Shown here piece after piece: positions 1 through 12,053 of a stretch of DNA of 64,000 bases (positions within the stretch are counted from its first letter, which is position 1; each line of letters opens with the position of its first letter). Position numbers and translations under genes: made by a program. Location: positions 58,093,455 to 58,157,454 of the forward strand of contig CM051517.1 in NCBI GenBank assembly GCA_028015205.1, given 5' to 3'. The notes beneath the pieces are model-generated. The model was given only the letters and a program-made list of their open reading frames with translations, had not been told where the DNA came from and searched no databases. This DNA comes from Mytilisepta virgata (taxonomy: Eukaryota > Mollusca > Bivalvia > Mytilida > Mytilidae).

Positions 1-235
1 CATTGTCGCAGATGTTTAGGGCATTACTTGAAATAAATTAAATGGTAGCTGTACAGGTAAAATGGAGCGTCAAGGGTCAAGGTCATTTAAAAATTCCACA
101 GCAACCGATGAAAAAGTCCCTAGTAACAGATGAAAAATTCCCTAGCAAGCATATCTATTTGGGTTCAGGATTCTATATTTCAGCTGTACAGGTCTATATT
201 AAGCAGAAAATTTTTAAAGAATTATTTTTACTAAT
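1..235 (+). repeat. 3' portion of a HINE-like 'AGCTCACCTG' element, cut by the window edge
   Basis: cattgtcgcagatgtttagg onwards closely matches 38855-39330 inside the element at 37840-39429, including the 'ggtcaaggtcatt...agcaaccgatgaaaaagtccctag' monomers. No gene. Confidence 0.7.
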
Positions 236-1069
236 GGCATGTATTGAAAACTAGTTAACACATCAAACATACATATAATATTGTATTGATGGTCTTAAAT
301 ACATGCATTATGGGTAAAATTAACAAGAAACATGATAACTCTTAGCCTTAAAATTTGGCTTGACTAAATCTTTCATCTACATATTGTCAAAATCTGCATG
401 ATCCAGTGTGGACTTTGTACCAAACAAATAACTTTTGAGGTTCGTAAATTTGTTTGAGTGAAGTTATAAAAGTGGCAGCTATTGAATTTAAAACTGATTT
501 TAGATACTCAAGTAGAGGTGACCATAAATATTTTATTGTTTGTTATTGTGATTCATTATTATCATATTTAACCTCTTAAATCTCTTCAAGTGGTTCGCGT
601 GTACTGCACAAGACTGACACAAGTTGGTGATGTTCGCATGGCAATAAGTAGGCCAAACTGGATTTATTGCCCCTATTCAAACTAAAGATTTAAAGTTTAA
701 TTTGTGACCTTGATTTTGAGGGCACTTGAATGAGTGCCATTTAGTTATTTTTAGGTCTGCTAATGTTAAGAACTGAGTCAAGTCTCAAGATAACAGCATA
801 GATCATGTTTATGTAATTTAAGTTTGGTAATAAAGGTCTTTAGCCCATAAATTTTTTTTTCTGTCATTTTATTTTTGGTGAAATGCTATGATTTCTAAAT
901 GAAGTAAAATTTCTATCTCACCAGTGAAATATAAAGCTGTATTTCATTTAAGGATGGCTTATTAATATATCTACATAAAACGTATGGGTAATGATATTTT
1001 CATGTCAGATCAGTACCTGTTTGTTTGTTTACATCTCTAGTGCTTTAGTTTTTGTGCTGTCAAGTGCTC
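236..1069. other. non-coding AT-rich spacer
   Basis: No open frame, RNA gene or clear repeat boundary recognised. Short ORFs are chance. Confidence 0.5.
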
Positions 1070-1509
1070 TAATTTGGTTAAGTTTTGCGTTTAGGTTCAT
1101 TTCTCAGAAACCTATAGTAATATATCAATGATATTTCACCACTACAGTCCTCTTGTATAGTATAACGCAGTTCAGCAACACTTGGATAGCTATGACGTTC
1201 ATTTCATGCTTCAGTGACTTTTGTTAAGTTTTGCGTTTAGGTTCATTTCTCAGAAACCTATAGTAATTTATCAATGATATTTCACCACTACAGTCCTCTT
1301 GTATAGTACAACGCAGTTCAGCAACACTTGGGTTGCTATGACCTACATTTTATTCTTCAGTGACTTTGGTTAAGTTCATTTCTTTGGAAATAGGCATAGT
1401 GTATCAACGAAACTTCATCAGTGGATGTGCCTTGGATAGTACTGAGCATTCGTACATGATGACCTACATCTTAGGCGGGGCATCTGTGTCTTACAGACAC
1501 AATTTCTAG
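1070..1509 (+). repeat. HINE-like element, family with TGTGTCT hairpin end
   Basis: About 146-bp monomers starting near 1080 and 1226, with a partial third near 1370 (shared aagttttgcgtttaggttc). The 3' end has a perfect 7-bp stem TGTGTCT-TAC-AGACACA at 1485-1501, then CTAG at 1506-1509 followed by TT. The 5' end is not clear. Confidence 0.55.
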
Positions 1510-1650
1510 TTCAATAAATACCATTCTTTATGTTAGTTATTACTTACTTTTAGCTGTAACAGGTCTATTTGATGAACATCATGATTGGCCAGTTTTCATA
1601 AATCTTCTCCGCTGAAACTATACATTATGAAATGTTTTGAAACTTTGCAG

Positions 1651-4600
1651 GATTGATTACAACAATACCCTCTGCAAACAATCCACTTTTGGATTTATTT
1701 GTCATTTGCTCAAGAAATAAGGGGCAGATTGTAACCAAAGTTGGCAAGGATCTCACATTGAAGGAGTCAGATGCAAATGATCCACCTTTTTTTAGCTCAC
1801 CTGACCCAAAGGGTCATGTGAGCTATTCTCATCACTTGGCGTCCGTCGTCCGTCGTTGTCCGTCGTCCATTGTCCGTTAACTTTTACAAAAATCTTCTCC
1901 TCTGAAACTACTGGGCCAAATGAAACCAAATTTGGGCATAAGCATCATTAGGGTATCTAGTTTAAAAAATGTGTCCGATGAGCCCGCCTGCCAACCAACA
2001 TGGCCGACATGGCTAAAAATAGAACATAGGGGTAAACTGCAGTTTTTGTCTTATATCTCAAAAACTAAAGCATTTAGAGCAAAACTGACATGGGTAAAAA
2101 TGTCCATCAGGTCAAGATCTACCTGCAGTGAAATTTTCAGATGAATTGGTCAAGCCTTTGTTGGGTTGTTGCCCCTGAATTGTTAAGTCAACATGACCAA
2201 AATCATTGATTGACCCCTTATAGGAGTTTTTGCCCTTTAAAGACGGCGTCCAGCTTAGACTTTCCTTTAAAGTTCTCCTCTGAAACCACTGGGCCAATTG
2301 GGACCGAACTTTGGTGGAATGGTCTTTTGGTGGCCAACTTCCCAAAGTATATCCAGCATCCCTGACTTCCAACCGATATGGCTGTTGTTACTAAAATAGA
2401 TAAAAGGGGGGGATGAATTTAAAAAATCTTCTATGAAACTACAAGGCCAATTGTAACCAAACTTGGCAATATTGGTCCTTAGAAGGTTCTCTTTTAAGAT
2501 TATGTCCAATGACCTGGACTGCTAACCAAGATGGCTGCCACAGCCGAACCTAGTTTAACATAGGGCCTTATGGGAAAATTCATTGAAAAATCTTCTTGTC
2601 TGAAACCACTTGACCAATTGGAACCAGACTTCGCAGCAATGGTCTTTAGATGGTTCTCTTTCAGAAATGTGTCTGATGACCCTGACTGTCAACCAAGATG
2701 ACCGCCACAGCCGAACTTAGTTTAACTTTGTACCCTATGGAAAATTCACTCAAAAATCTTTTCCTCTGAAACTACTAAGCCAATTTGAACTAAAGTTGGC
2801 AGCATTGGTCCTTAGATGGTACTCTTTCAAAATTGTGTCCAATCACATAGATTGTCAATTAAGATGGCCGACACAGCCAAACTTAGTTTTATATAGGGCC
2901 CTATGAGAAAATTCATTTAAAAATCTTCTTGTCTGAAACCACTTAGACAGTTGGAACAAGACTTAGCAGTAATGGTCCTCAGATTGTTCTCTTTTAGAAA
3001 TGTGCCCATGACCTGGACTTTCAACCAGGATGGCTGCCACAGCCGAACTTAGTTTAACTTATAACCCTATAGAAAAACAAGCCAAATTTACTGCAACACT
3101 TAAATTTTTAGTCCTGCTCTAGGTGAAAAGTTAAATCCAGGTGAGCGATACAGGCTCTTGAGAGCCTCTAGTTTAGGTAAAAGGTCAAATTTCAAGATTA
3201 CTTTGACATTTTGCATTTCTTTGTGGATACTAAAAGAGCTCACATTTTCAAATGGCCCAATAAAGGCCAGGTGAGCAAAACAGGATCACCTGAGCCTTTA
3301 GATATTAATACTGGTAACCTTTTATAATGTAGACCTAATTTGGTATCAGTAAATATATAGTACAGATAGCTGCAAGTTGGGAAATCTCTGTCCCATGGAA
3401 ACATTCTGTCTAATTAAAAATTTGTTGTTTGAAAGTTACAGAATTTTGTGGTTTTGCAAATTTTCAGCAATAAGGCATGTCATTGGAATTGCATGTTATA
3501 GAAATTATAATAAGAAAGGAAAAATGCAAGAAAGAAAGAAGTTTGATAAAAAGACTGACTTAAAGATGTGATTTAAAGTTAAGATTTTTAAGGATTGAAA
3601 GTTACCTGCTATAAAGTTGGATACACTTGCACACCATAATAAAACTTTAGGGTCACAGTTGCTGAAAAAATAATTCTGGGATTAAAAAAACTTCCTTGAT
3701 TCCCTAACCCCCCCCCCCCCATCTAAAACAAAATCGAAAATAATTGTAATTGACGCTAAGATGAGTCTGTCCTTTAAGGATGCATCCCACATACAGTATG
3801 TCATGCTTTATCTTATTTTGAATTGCATAAATTCATTATCATACTAACAAAAATGTAAAAGAATTACTGTTTATTGCTGTGTGTTGTATATAAATACTGA
3901 AATCGACTGGAATATCTTGGTTGTGTTATGCCAATATGGAATTTCATGAAATATTGCCTAGAATTAAGTCATAGATTAAGAAAAGATTTATTTACCTTTG
4001 TTTTCCCTGTAGCTTTAAGAAGAAGATAAAAGTTTACTTTAAAAGTTAATTTTAGTCTTTGATGAATATTTATAACCAAAGATTAAAACAATTAAAACAA
4101 ATTAGGCAATGAATTTGGCATAAAGGGGTATTCTAAAGGGGTATTGTCACATTGAAGAAGTCGGATGCAAATGATCCACCTTTTGTTAGGTCAAAGGTCA
4201 AATATCAAGATTTACTTTGACATTTTGCATTTCTGTAAGAGCTTTGTGTATACTAAAAGAGCTCACTTTTTCAAATGGCCCAATAAAGGCCAGGTGAGCA
4301 TTACAGGATCACCTTAGCCTCTAGATATTTATTCTTGTAACCTTTTATAATGTAGACCTAATTTGGTTGGTATCAGTAAATATATTGTACAGATAGCTGC
4401 AAGTTGGGAAATTTCTGTCTAATTAAAAATTTGTTGTTTGAAAGGTACAGAATTTTGTGAATTTGCAAATTTTCAGCAATAAGGCATGTCATTGGAATTG
4501 CATGTTATAGAAATTATAATAAGAAAGGAAAAATGCGAGAAAGAAAGAAGTCTGATAAAAAGACTGACTCAAAAATGTGAATTAAAGTTAAGATTTTTAA

Positions 4601-6140
4601 GGATTGAAAGTTACCTGCTATAAAGTTGGATACACTTGCACACCATAATAAAACTTTAGGGTCACAGTTGCTGAAAAAAAATAATTCTGGGATTAAAAAA
4701 ACTTCCTTGATTCCCTAACACCCCCCCCCCCCCCCCCCCCAAAACAAAATTGAAAATAATTGTAATTGACGCTAAGATTAGACTGTCTTTTAAGGATGCA
4801 TCCCACATACAGTATGTCATGCTTTATCTTATTTTGAATTGCATAAATTCATTATCATACAAACAAAAATGTAAAAGAATTACTGTTTATTGCTGTGTGT
4901 TGTACATAAATACTGAAATCGACTGGAATATCTTGGTTGTGTTATCTCAATATGGAATTTCATGAAATATTGCCTAGAATTAAAAGTCATAGATTAAGAA
5001 AAGATTTATTTACCTTTGTTTTCCCTGTAGCTTTAAGAAGAGATAAAAGTTTACTTTAAAAGTCAATTTTAGTCTTTGATGAATATTTATAACCAAAGAT
5101 TAAAACAAATTAGGCAATGAATTTGGCATAAAGGGGTATTTTAAAGGGGTTTTCTCACATGGAAGAAGTCGGATGCAAATGATCCACCTTTTGTTAGGTC
5201 AGAGGTCAAATATCAAGATTACTTTGACATTTTGCATTTCTGTAAGAGCTTTGTGTATACTAAAAGAGCTCACTTTTTCAAATGGCCCAATAAAGGCCAG
5301 GTGAGCAAAACAGGATCACCTTAGCCTCTAGATATTTATTCTTGTAACCTGTTATAATGTAGACCTAATTTGGTATCAGTAAATATGAAGTACAGATAGC
5401 TGCAAGTTGGGAAATCTCTGTCCAATGGAAACATTCTGTCTAATTAAAAATTTGTTGTTTGAAAGGTACAGAATTTTGTAGTTTTGCAAATTTTCAGCAA
5501 TATGGCATGTCATTGGAATTGCATGTTATAGAAATTATAATAAGAAAGGAAAAATGCGAGAAAGAAAGAAGTTTGATAAAAAGACTGACTCAAAAATGTG
5601 ATTTAAAGTTAAGATTTTTAAGGATTGAAAGTTACCTGCTATAAAGTTGGATACACTTGCACACCATAATAAAACTTTAGGGTCACAGTTGCTGAAAAAA
5701 TAATTCTGGGATTAAAAAAACTTCCTAGATTCCCTAACACCCCCCCCCCCCCCAAAACAAAATTGAAAATAATTGTAATTGATGCTAAGATTAGACTGTC
5801 TTTTAAGGATGCATCCCACATACAGTAGGTCATGCTTTATCTTATTTTGAATTGCATAAATTCATTATCATACAAACAAAAATGTAAAAGAATTACTGTT
5901 TATTGCTGTGTGTTGTATATAAATACTGAAATCGACTGGAATATCTTGGTTGTGTTATGCCAATATGGAATTTCATGAAATATTGCCTAATATTAAGTCA
6001 TAGATTAAGAAAAGATTTATTTACCTTTGTTTTCCCTGTAGCTTTAAGAAGAGATAAAAGTCAATTTTAGTCTTTGATGAATATTTATAACCAAAGATTA
6101 AAACAGATTAGGCAATGAATTTGGCATAAAGGGGTATTTT
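1651..6140 (+). repeat. three tandem units of about 1.0 kb
   Basis: Units run from about 1753, 4150 and 5153; the marker attaggcaatgaatttggca recurs at 4101, 5109 and 6107 (spacing 1008 and 998 bp). Each unit begins inside an older repeat (gatgcaaatgatccacctttt), contains a 'CAGGTGAGCAAAACAGGATC' end-like segment and a poly-C tract (near 3710, 4722 and 5742, of different length), and ends aaaggggtatt. Unit 1 is split by the element at 1791-3171. Non-coding. Confidence 0.8.
1791..3171 (+). mobile_element. HINE-like element, 'AGCTCACCTG...GAGCCTCTAG' family (family A)
   Basis: 5' palindrome AGCTCACCTGACCC-aaa-GGGTCATGTGAGCT at 1794, a GTCCGTCGTCC block, then diverged monomers of about 170 bp (cttctcctctgaaac-ac...gccaattggaaccaaacttgg...aagatggctgccacagccgaac). 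The 3' hairpin GGCTCT-TG-AGAGCC (3153-3166) is followed by CTAG at 3168-3171, then TTT. No coding capacity. The empty site is visible in the tandem copies at about 4174 and 5182. Fits Helentron-associated non-autonomous elements (HINE). Confidence 0.75.
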
Positions 6141-6409
6141 ATGTTGATCATAACAGTTTTTTTTTTTTTTGGAAAAGTGAGTTATGGTCTCCATTGTGTC
6201 TGCTCAAGTATTCGTAGCTTGCAAAATGTTTTACCAACCCTGTAAAACGTCAAAATGAATATTTATAGCTATGATGTAATAATGATGTATAATGGGGTTA
6301 ACAAAAGTTATTCAGCAAATACAAAGAATTTGGTCACGCAAATACTGAAGTGCAACCTACAGAAACAGTTCGATATTTGTTCAAGTGACCATTGTGATTC
6401 ATCAATTAT

Positions 6410-6730
6410 TCACTGGCAATGTGATGAGGAGTGTCACGTTAACGAAGCAGGACATGCTTACTCTTCCGGAGCACCTGATTTCACTCCCAGTTTTTAATGG
6501 GAGTTCATATTGCTAGTACTTTAGTTTGTGTGCTGTCTTGTTCTAGTTTTGTTTAGTTTATAATACATTTTTTATTCTTTTAGTTATACATGTATCCTTA
6601 AGCTTGTGACGTTTGTTTGTTGTCTTCCATTCTCTTGACTTTGTCTTTTCCTTAAACTTTGAATTTGTGGACTTTTCACACTCTTATGTTGCTTTGGTAT
6701 TCTTTTGCCAATATTTATTCCATCTGAGTA
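6410..6730 (+). repeat. 3' end fragment of a bivalve retroelement-like repeat
   Basis: The text gaagcaggacatgcttactc, ...ccggagcacctgatttcac..., and the following T-rich tail ending ttttgccaatatttattcc is a dispersed bivalve repeat that I recognise from memory. The tail resembles 43550-43760 and 52965-53200. The small ORF through it is not a gene. Confidence 0.5.
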
Positions 6731-7659
6731 AATTAGTGTAAAGAAATTTACATATTTTTGCTTTCATGTTGTGGAGTTCTGTCGCTTCATCAAAAAAATT
6801 TTACATAAACATTTTAGGACAGATAGGGAACTATATTGCATGATGGCTTGTAAGATTTCTTTGTGCACCTAGATTTCTTCAGAAATTCATTGTTCAAAAA
6901 AAAGATCTTTGAATTTACTATTTTTACATGGATAATAGCTGTGTTCCGGGTTGGTACATGTAACAACATTTATATTGTCAAATCAGGTCTGAAATATTTT
7001 CTAGAAATGTAATTAAGGAACCAAAAACTCCAAGGCTAAAGGCAAAACATAAATAAAATTTTTGTTTGAAGTAGAAATGATTACATCAGACATGCATATG
7101 ACTGAAGGCTATTCTGTTTGATGATACAGCCCTTTGTCAAACACATTTTTTTTACCAGACTCTTGAATACGTGTACTGGTTTGTTAGTTTCAGCCTGAAC
7201 TAATAAAACCAAAACGAATTCTTGAGAAACAGCTCTATAAAAAGCATTAGTTAAAAATGTTACATATAGAAACTTAATTACCAGTATTACATAATATACT
7301 AAAAGCTATGTAGCATATTATTTTAATTTTTATCTTGATATTACTAAAATCTTTTCCTGGTCTAGATGAATTATTTGAATCACACACTCTTGGGATTCTG
7401 GAAAACTTATATTTTTGATTTCTAATTTCCGAAGTTCACTTTCTTTATGATTACTGAAAAAAGAAAGAAGTAATCATTCTATTGATTATCAGTCTCCACT
7501 GAATTACTTTTTTTATATAATATTAATTGAGGTATGTCCGTGATGTCGTCTTTTTTTTTTATAAGAGGTCAGGCAGTTTATTCAGCTAATTTTAGTGCAA
7601 AAAAAAATTTCTGTATTGGACAGCAGAATAACAAAAAAATTAATTGCTAGGGTTTGATT
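6731..7659. other. non-coding spacer
   Basis: AT-rich sequence with homopolymer runs. No supported gene or repeat boundary. Confidence 0.5.
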
Positions 7660-7669
7660 TGGCAAATTC

Positions 7670-7808
7670 GTTTGTTTGTTTGTTTAGTTGGGTTTTACGG
7701 CGTTTTCAGCACATTTGGCTATTTCGCGGCGGCCAGTTTTTATTGGTGGAGGAAGCCGAGTACCCGGAGAGAACCGCCGACCTTCGGTAGGAAAATTGGC
7801 AATCCTTG
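7670..7808 (-). mobile_element. tRNA-derived SINE, 5'-truncated copy
   Basis: Reverse-strand copy of the 8407-8674 SINE lacking the tRNA head. The tail (gtttg)n is at its left. Flanked by a perfect 10-bp target-site duplication TGGCAAATTC at 7660-7669 and 7809-7818, which fixes both ends and shows LINE-type 5' truncation on insertion. Confidence 0.85.
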
Positions 7809-8406
7809 TGGCAAATTCTTAGTATCATGAATTTTCGAGTTTTGAAATTGTTTTGTGTGTAATAACTAACCAAGTTAACTTAAGGCCAGTTATCTTTTAT
7901 CTTTGGATTTTCATCCACTATAATGTCTAAAAAATAAAATGCAATGATTGGGAGAAAATCTTTTAATTTGTACGTTAGAAAGAAGTGTAATTTCCACTGT
8001 GAAAAGCAATAAGTCACACCAGGAAGTTTACCAAAAAGTTATTTTCATTCCTTTTAAGGTGCAGACCTGAAAAAATTCTAGAAATTGCAGTAAACTGTAA
8101 ACTAAAACAATGGGGGGGGGGGGGGGGTAAGAACAATTTTTGAGGGCCATTTCTCTAGTAATTTCAGCTGGGCTAATAGTTGCTATTTTTGCTTTGTTTT
8201 GTACATTAGTTATGTATTGGAAAGTTGGAGGTGTACCTGCAGTTAAACCGATGATTCCATATAATGCAATGTTTTACATATTGTGCATATTGGAGAGGGG
8301 GGAATGATGTCTGCATGTCAATGCAATAGTTTTGTATAATGCATGTGTTTCGTGTATTTGATAGTTAAATATAGTTACAGGAGGTCTGTAGTTAGTGTAA
8401 GATTCA

Positions 8407-8674
8407 GGGGCCTCGGTGGCTGAGTGGTCTAGGTAGTTCGTCATGACTACTAATGATCACTAGCCTGTCAACGCTGGGGTTGTGAGTTCGAATCTCACCT
8501 GTGGCGGGGTGTGTTCGACTCCGATCTTAATTGACAAGGATTGCCAATTTTCCTACCGAAGGTCGGTGGTTCTCTCCGGGTACTCCGGCTTCCTCCACCA
8601 ATAAAAACTGGTCGCCGCGAAATAGCCAAATGTGCTGAAAACGGCGTTAAACCCCAACTAAACAAACAAACAAA
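8407..8674 (+). mobile_element. full-length tRNA(Leu/Ser)-derived SINE with conserved central domain
   Basis: The head GCCTCGGTGGCTGAGTGGTC (box A) and GTGAG-TTCGAAT-CTCAC (box B in a perfect T-arm) is type-II tRNA-like. The body holds the conserved domain GGTGGTTCTCTCCGGGTACT and CCTCCACCAATAAAAACTGG, similar to the core of metazoan Meta-type SINEs as I recall them. The tail is (AAAC)n. A 12-bp target-site duplication GTGTAAGATTCA sits at 8395-8406 and 8675-8686. Confidence 0.9.
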
Positions 8675-8686
8675 GTGTAAGATTCA

Positions 8687-9739
8687 AAAAGTTTATTATC
8701 TTTTTTGGACTAGTAAAACTGCTTTATTTTTCATTTTTGATTTACATTTTATTGACATAATTAGATCTTGTCATAACAGTAGTTGTTCATATGTCAAATT
8801 ATAGAAAATTGATATGAATAATTTTCTTTATGAAATTGTATTGAAATTGTAAGATGTCAGATTTCATTTTATACATGTTGACATTTGATAAAAGAAAAGA
8901 AGACTTATTTGAAGTCATTTGATCTATAATTTTATTTAATTTAGTATTATCGTGCATTTACTAATATTGAACTTATAACCTTAATAAATGATCTTTTCTT
9001 GCCTGAAAATATTATTAATATTTACATAATATCGCTGATTTGTGATTTCATATCAGTTATAAATAATTTGTACATAAAACTATTGTCTGGGTTTTACTCA
9101 CAGAAATGTTGTGCCAAGGACACTGGATATGAAAATTGTTTAATATTTGATTGACTTCGAGTGAAAATCCATTTTACTTATTGGTACTTTATTTTAGCTG
9201 TAAATCGGAAGAAGTATTTCAAATGATGATGTTACAACGTACATGAACAAACAACGACATTTTTGCATCTTTGTTAAAGTGGAGTGTCCCATCAATAATT
9301 GTGATGACGTCTTGTAATGTGTTCTGTTGGTAATAAGGAAGTTTACCATTTATGAAGTGTGACGTGGTATTCTTACGTTGGCACCCACAATAATGTTTAT
9401 AGATTAATGCATTACCTCTTTCATATTGGTCTCGTTAACATTCCGAGATCTATAATTGATGAATAATAACAAAGTTGTATGAAAAAAGCCATATATTAAT
9501 TTGTTTATCACATATTTTGAACTTTAACAAATTGACAAGAAATACCATATTTTTTCAGGCAATTTTTAGATAGTGAAGGATGATGAGTGACATTAAAGTT
9601 AATTACATTGTATCAGTGGCATTTGACATTTTGGAAAGATGAATTTATATCAGTATTTCATATAGATATACTATTTTAAGCACATTTACTATCCAAATAA
9701 AGGGTTTTAAATATTTTTTATATACTGCTTGTAGCAAAA
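8687..9739. other. non-coding spacer
   Basis: AT-rich. A stretch at about 9140-9210 (attgacttcgagtgaaaatcc) is similar to about 13112-13170, a short dispersed repeat. Nothing coding. Confidence 0.5.
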
Positions 9740-9764
9740 TTATCTTCTGTATCAAAATTTTATT

Positions 9765-10375
9765 AAAGGTACCTTGATCAAATTTGAAAATGAGGGCGCT
9801 TGGATAATTTCTGTGGGAGTTACTGCCCTTGACTTAAATTTTTCCTATCAACTTCTTGTTAGTGCTCGCAATTCTATATTTCTTGATGGATTTTAACCAA
9901 ATTTATATTGAAGGTGTATATTGACGAAACCTTGATCGAGTTCGAAATTTTCGTATTGCCAATAGCAGCGGGGACACTTGGCTACTCTGGACCAATCTTT
10001 TTAGCTCACCTGGCCAACCCACCGCTGCGGTTGTTCAAAGTTTCCATTGAAACCATATGGGAAAAGACTGTTTTGTCAATTTCTGAGGAACTAATTGGCA
10101 TATTGTAACCAAAGTTGGCAGAAATGATGTTTGGAAGGACCGCTATTGAATTTCAACCTTCGGTTCCAGATGGATGAACAAAATGGCCACGAGTTGAGGT
10201 ACCAAAGGCCATCTTTGATTTTTATTGGCCAATTTTATGATTGGTAGATTGTAACTAAAGTTTGCAGGAATGATATACGGAAGGACAGGTGCAAAATTTT
10301 CCCCTTCAAAGATCAAATATCAACATTACATTGACATTTCTTAAACAGCCTTGTGGATACAAAAGAGCTTGCTTT
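9765..10375 (+). repeat. fragmented HINE-like repeats
   Basis: Contains diverged direct repeats (ttgatcaaatttgaaaatga / ttgatcgagttcgaaat), a family A start ttttagctcacctggcc at 9998, monomers with attgtaaccaaagttggcag, and at 10305-10375 text akin to 3180-3240 (gatcaaatatcaacattac...gtggatacaaaagagct). No open 3' end seen. Confidence 0.55.
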
Positions 10376-10613
10376 GTTGGTAAATTTGAATTCAAACATT
10401 TGGTATCTTAAAACATTTTTATAAGCGTTGCAATAAACATTTAATTCTTCACAGCTATTTCTTTTGTTTATTATTCCTGGATAATAAAAGCAATAATTAA
10501 ATATCAAATATCTCTCGATATTTTGTGTTTTGATTCTAATTGTTCTTGTAATATCACTGAAAATCGGCAAAAATAAAATGCATCCAAATAATTTCTGAAT
10601 TGAAAGTTTTATA

Positions 10614-10884
10614 GTGTTTGTTTATTGTTTAGTTGGGGTTTTACGCTGTTTTCAGCACACTTGGCTATTTCACGGCGGCCAGTTTTTATTGGTGGAGGAA
10701 GCCGGAGTACCCTGAGAGAACCACCGACCTTCGGTAGGAAAATTGGCAATCCTGGTCAATTTATATCGGAGTCGAACACACCCCGCCACAGGTGAGATTC
10801 GAACTCACAACCTCAGTGTTGACAGTCTAGTGATCATTAGTAGTCATGACAAACTACATAGACCACTCCGCCACCGAGGCCCCC
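10614..10884 (-). mobile_element. full-length tRNA-derived SINE, reverse orientation
   Basis: Same SINE as 8407-8674 with intact head on the right (box B GAGTTCGAATCTCACC on the - strand) and tail on the left. 12-bp target-site duplication GAAAGTTTTATA at 10602-10613 and 10885-10896. Confidence 0.9.
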
Positions 10885-10896
10885 GAAAGTTTTATA

Positions 10897-11773
10897 AGAA
10901 AAAATAATAGTGTAACAATATTCACAATCGTAATTAATAACAAATAAGAATTCTAGTGTGCTCAGTCTTCTTTGAAAGCTTTTGCTTTCAATTTGTGACG
11001 TCAAAATATTTTGGACACTCAAGGTTACAAGACAACAATAGCTTAAATGCCATAATATATTATGCAGTAAAAATCTTTTTTGTCACTTGTTTCAAATGTT
11101 TTGATTCTGTCATGAGTCTGTATTATTCATATTGCTTTTCACAGAAATAAACACTTGATAATATTTCATATTTATTACCCGTGTTCCTTTGTCACGTTGT
11201 ATGACAGGTATGTCTGTTTTTGATGAATCTTAGGTTTCCCCTAAATTTCTTCCATTAAATGATGATACAAGTCTGTTTGCATAACATTTGACGTGACAAT
11301 ATAACATATAAATACATATAATTGACGCATTTCTTGTCTATCTTCGAATTGCCTTGAGAAGGAACAACATTATATATGGTAATCCGGATTTTTCTCTTAA
11401 TTTCAGTTTTTTTATCTGATATTTATATGAGCCCATGCAGAGTCAGTTAACAGCAATGGAAATCATTATGGTAATTACTGCTTGATGATGTCTCCAAACA
11501 ACATCACACTTACTGCTTGGTGATATCTGTACATTTTCCCATCAGAATATCACAGTGTTATACTTTAAATAAAGTTTGCTTTAAGGAACTCAAAAAATCT
11601 TTATATGCTTGAAAAAAAAAAAGATTAAACAAAGTTCCTTTCAGTATTTTTTTAGTTTTCATTTTTCTTATTCTAGAATTGCTTACCATGGCTTTGACAA
11701 TTTCACTATTCAATATTATATCACTTGTAGAGAGAGAGGGTATTGATGATATTTTGGGTATACATTATACTAT
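10897..11773. other. non-coding spacer
   Basis: Short ORFs only. A small direct repeat 'actgcttg(a/g)tgat' occurs at about 11477 and 11511. Nothing else supported. Confidence 0.45.
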
Positions 11774-11777
11774 TTAA

Positions 11778-12049
11778 GGGGGGTACAGAACACCTAAGGG
11801 AGTTAACTTTTTAAAAATCAGCTGAACATTTTAATCACATATTAGTAAAGAGAAATCAAGCTTCTCAGTGATCAAAATTAGTGTTTGTCAAACTGCTATA
11901 TATCCAATGAAAGTATTCCTGTAAATTGTGTGATTCAAATTTCTTGAAATATTTATATTTTTGTCAACCAGTTACAGTAAATATTTTATTAAAATTTTAT
12001 GAAAATTAAACGAGCCAAATCTATTTTAGTCAAAGTATTGGGTACCCCC
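11778..12049. mobile_element. TTAA-flanked MITE (piggyBac-like)
   Basis: Flanked by TTAA at 11774-11777 and 12050-12053, with inverted ends GGGGGGTAC... and ...GTACCCCC. 272 bp, AT-rich, no ORF. A TTAA target duplication with G-rich ends fits non-autonomous piggyBac-type elements. Confidence 0.65.
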
Positions 12050-12053
12050 TTAA

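Noticed and set aside
1651..1796. Possible upstream GON4L exon (acceptor tttgcag, open frame with ...GQIVTKVGKDLTLKESD)
   Set aside because: Its second half (attgtaaccaaagttggca ... gatgcaaatgatccacc) is repeat sequence found again at about 4160, 5165 and, diverged, in 10092-10320; the frame runs into a HINE, and no donor in a compatible phase exists.
6255..6497. 80-codon ORF ending ...SSGAPDFTPSF
   Set aside because: Overlaps a dispersed retroelement-tail repeat and has no domain.
8407..8505. Functional tRNA-Leu/Ser gene
   Set aside because: The head has box A, box B and a paired T-arm, but it continues into a SINE body and is bounded by the SINE target duplication.
8541..8804. 87-codon ORF with PKVGGSLRVLRLPPP
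   Set aside because: It is the translation of the SINE core; the same peptide appears at 41004-41234 from another SINE copy.
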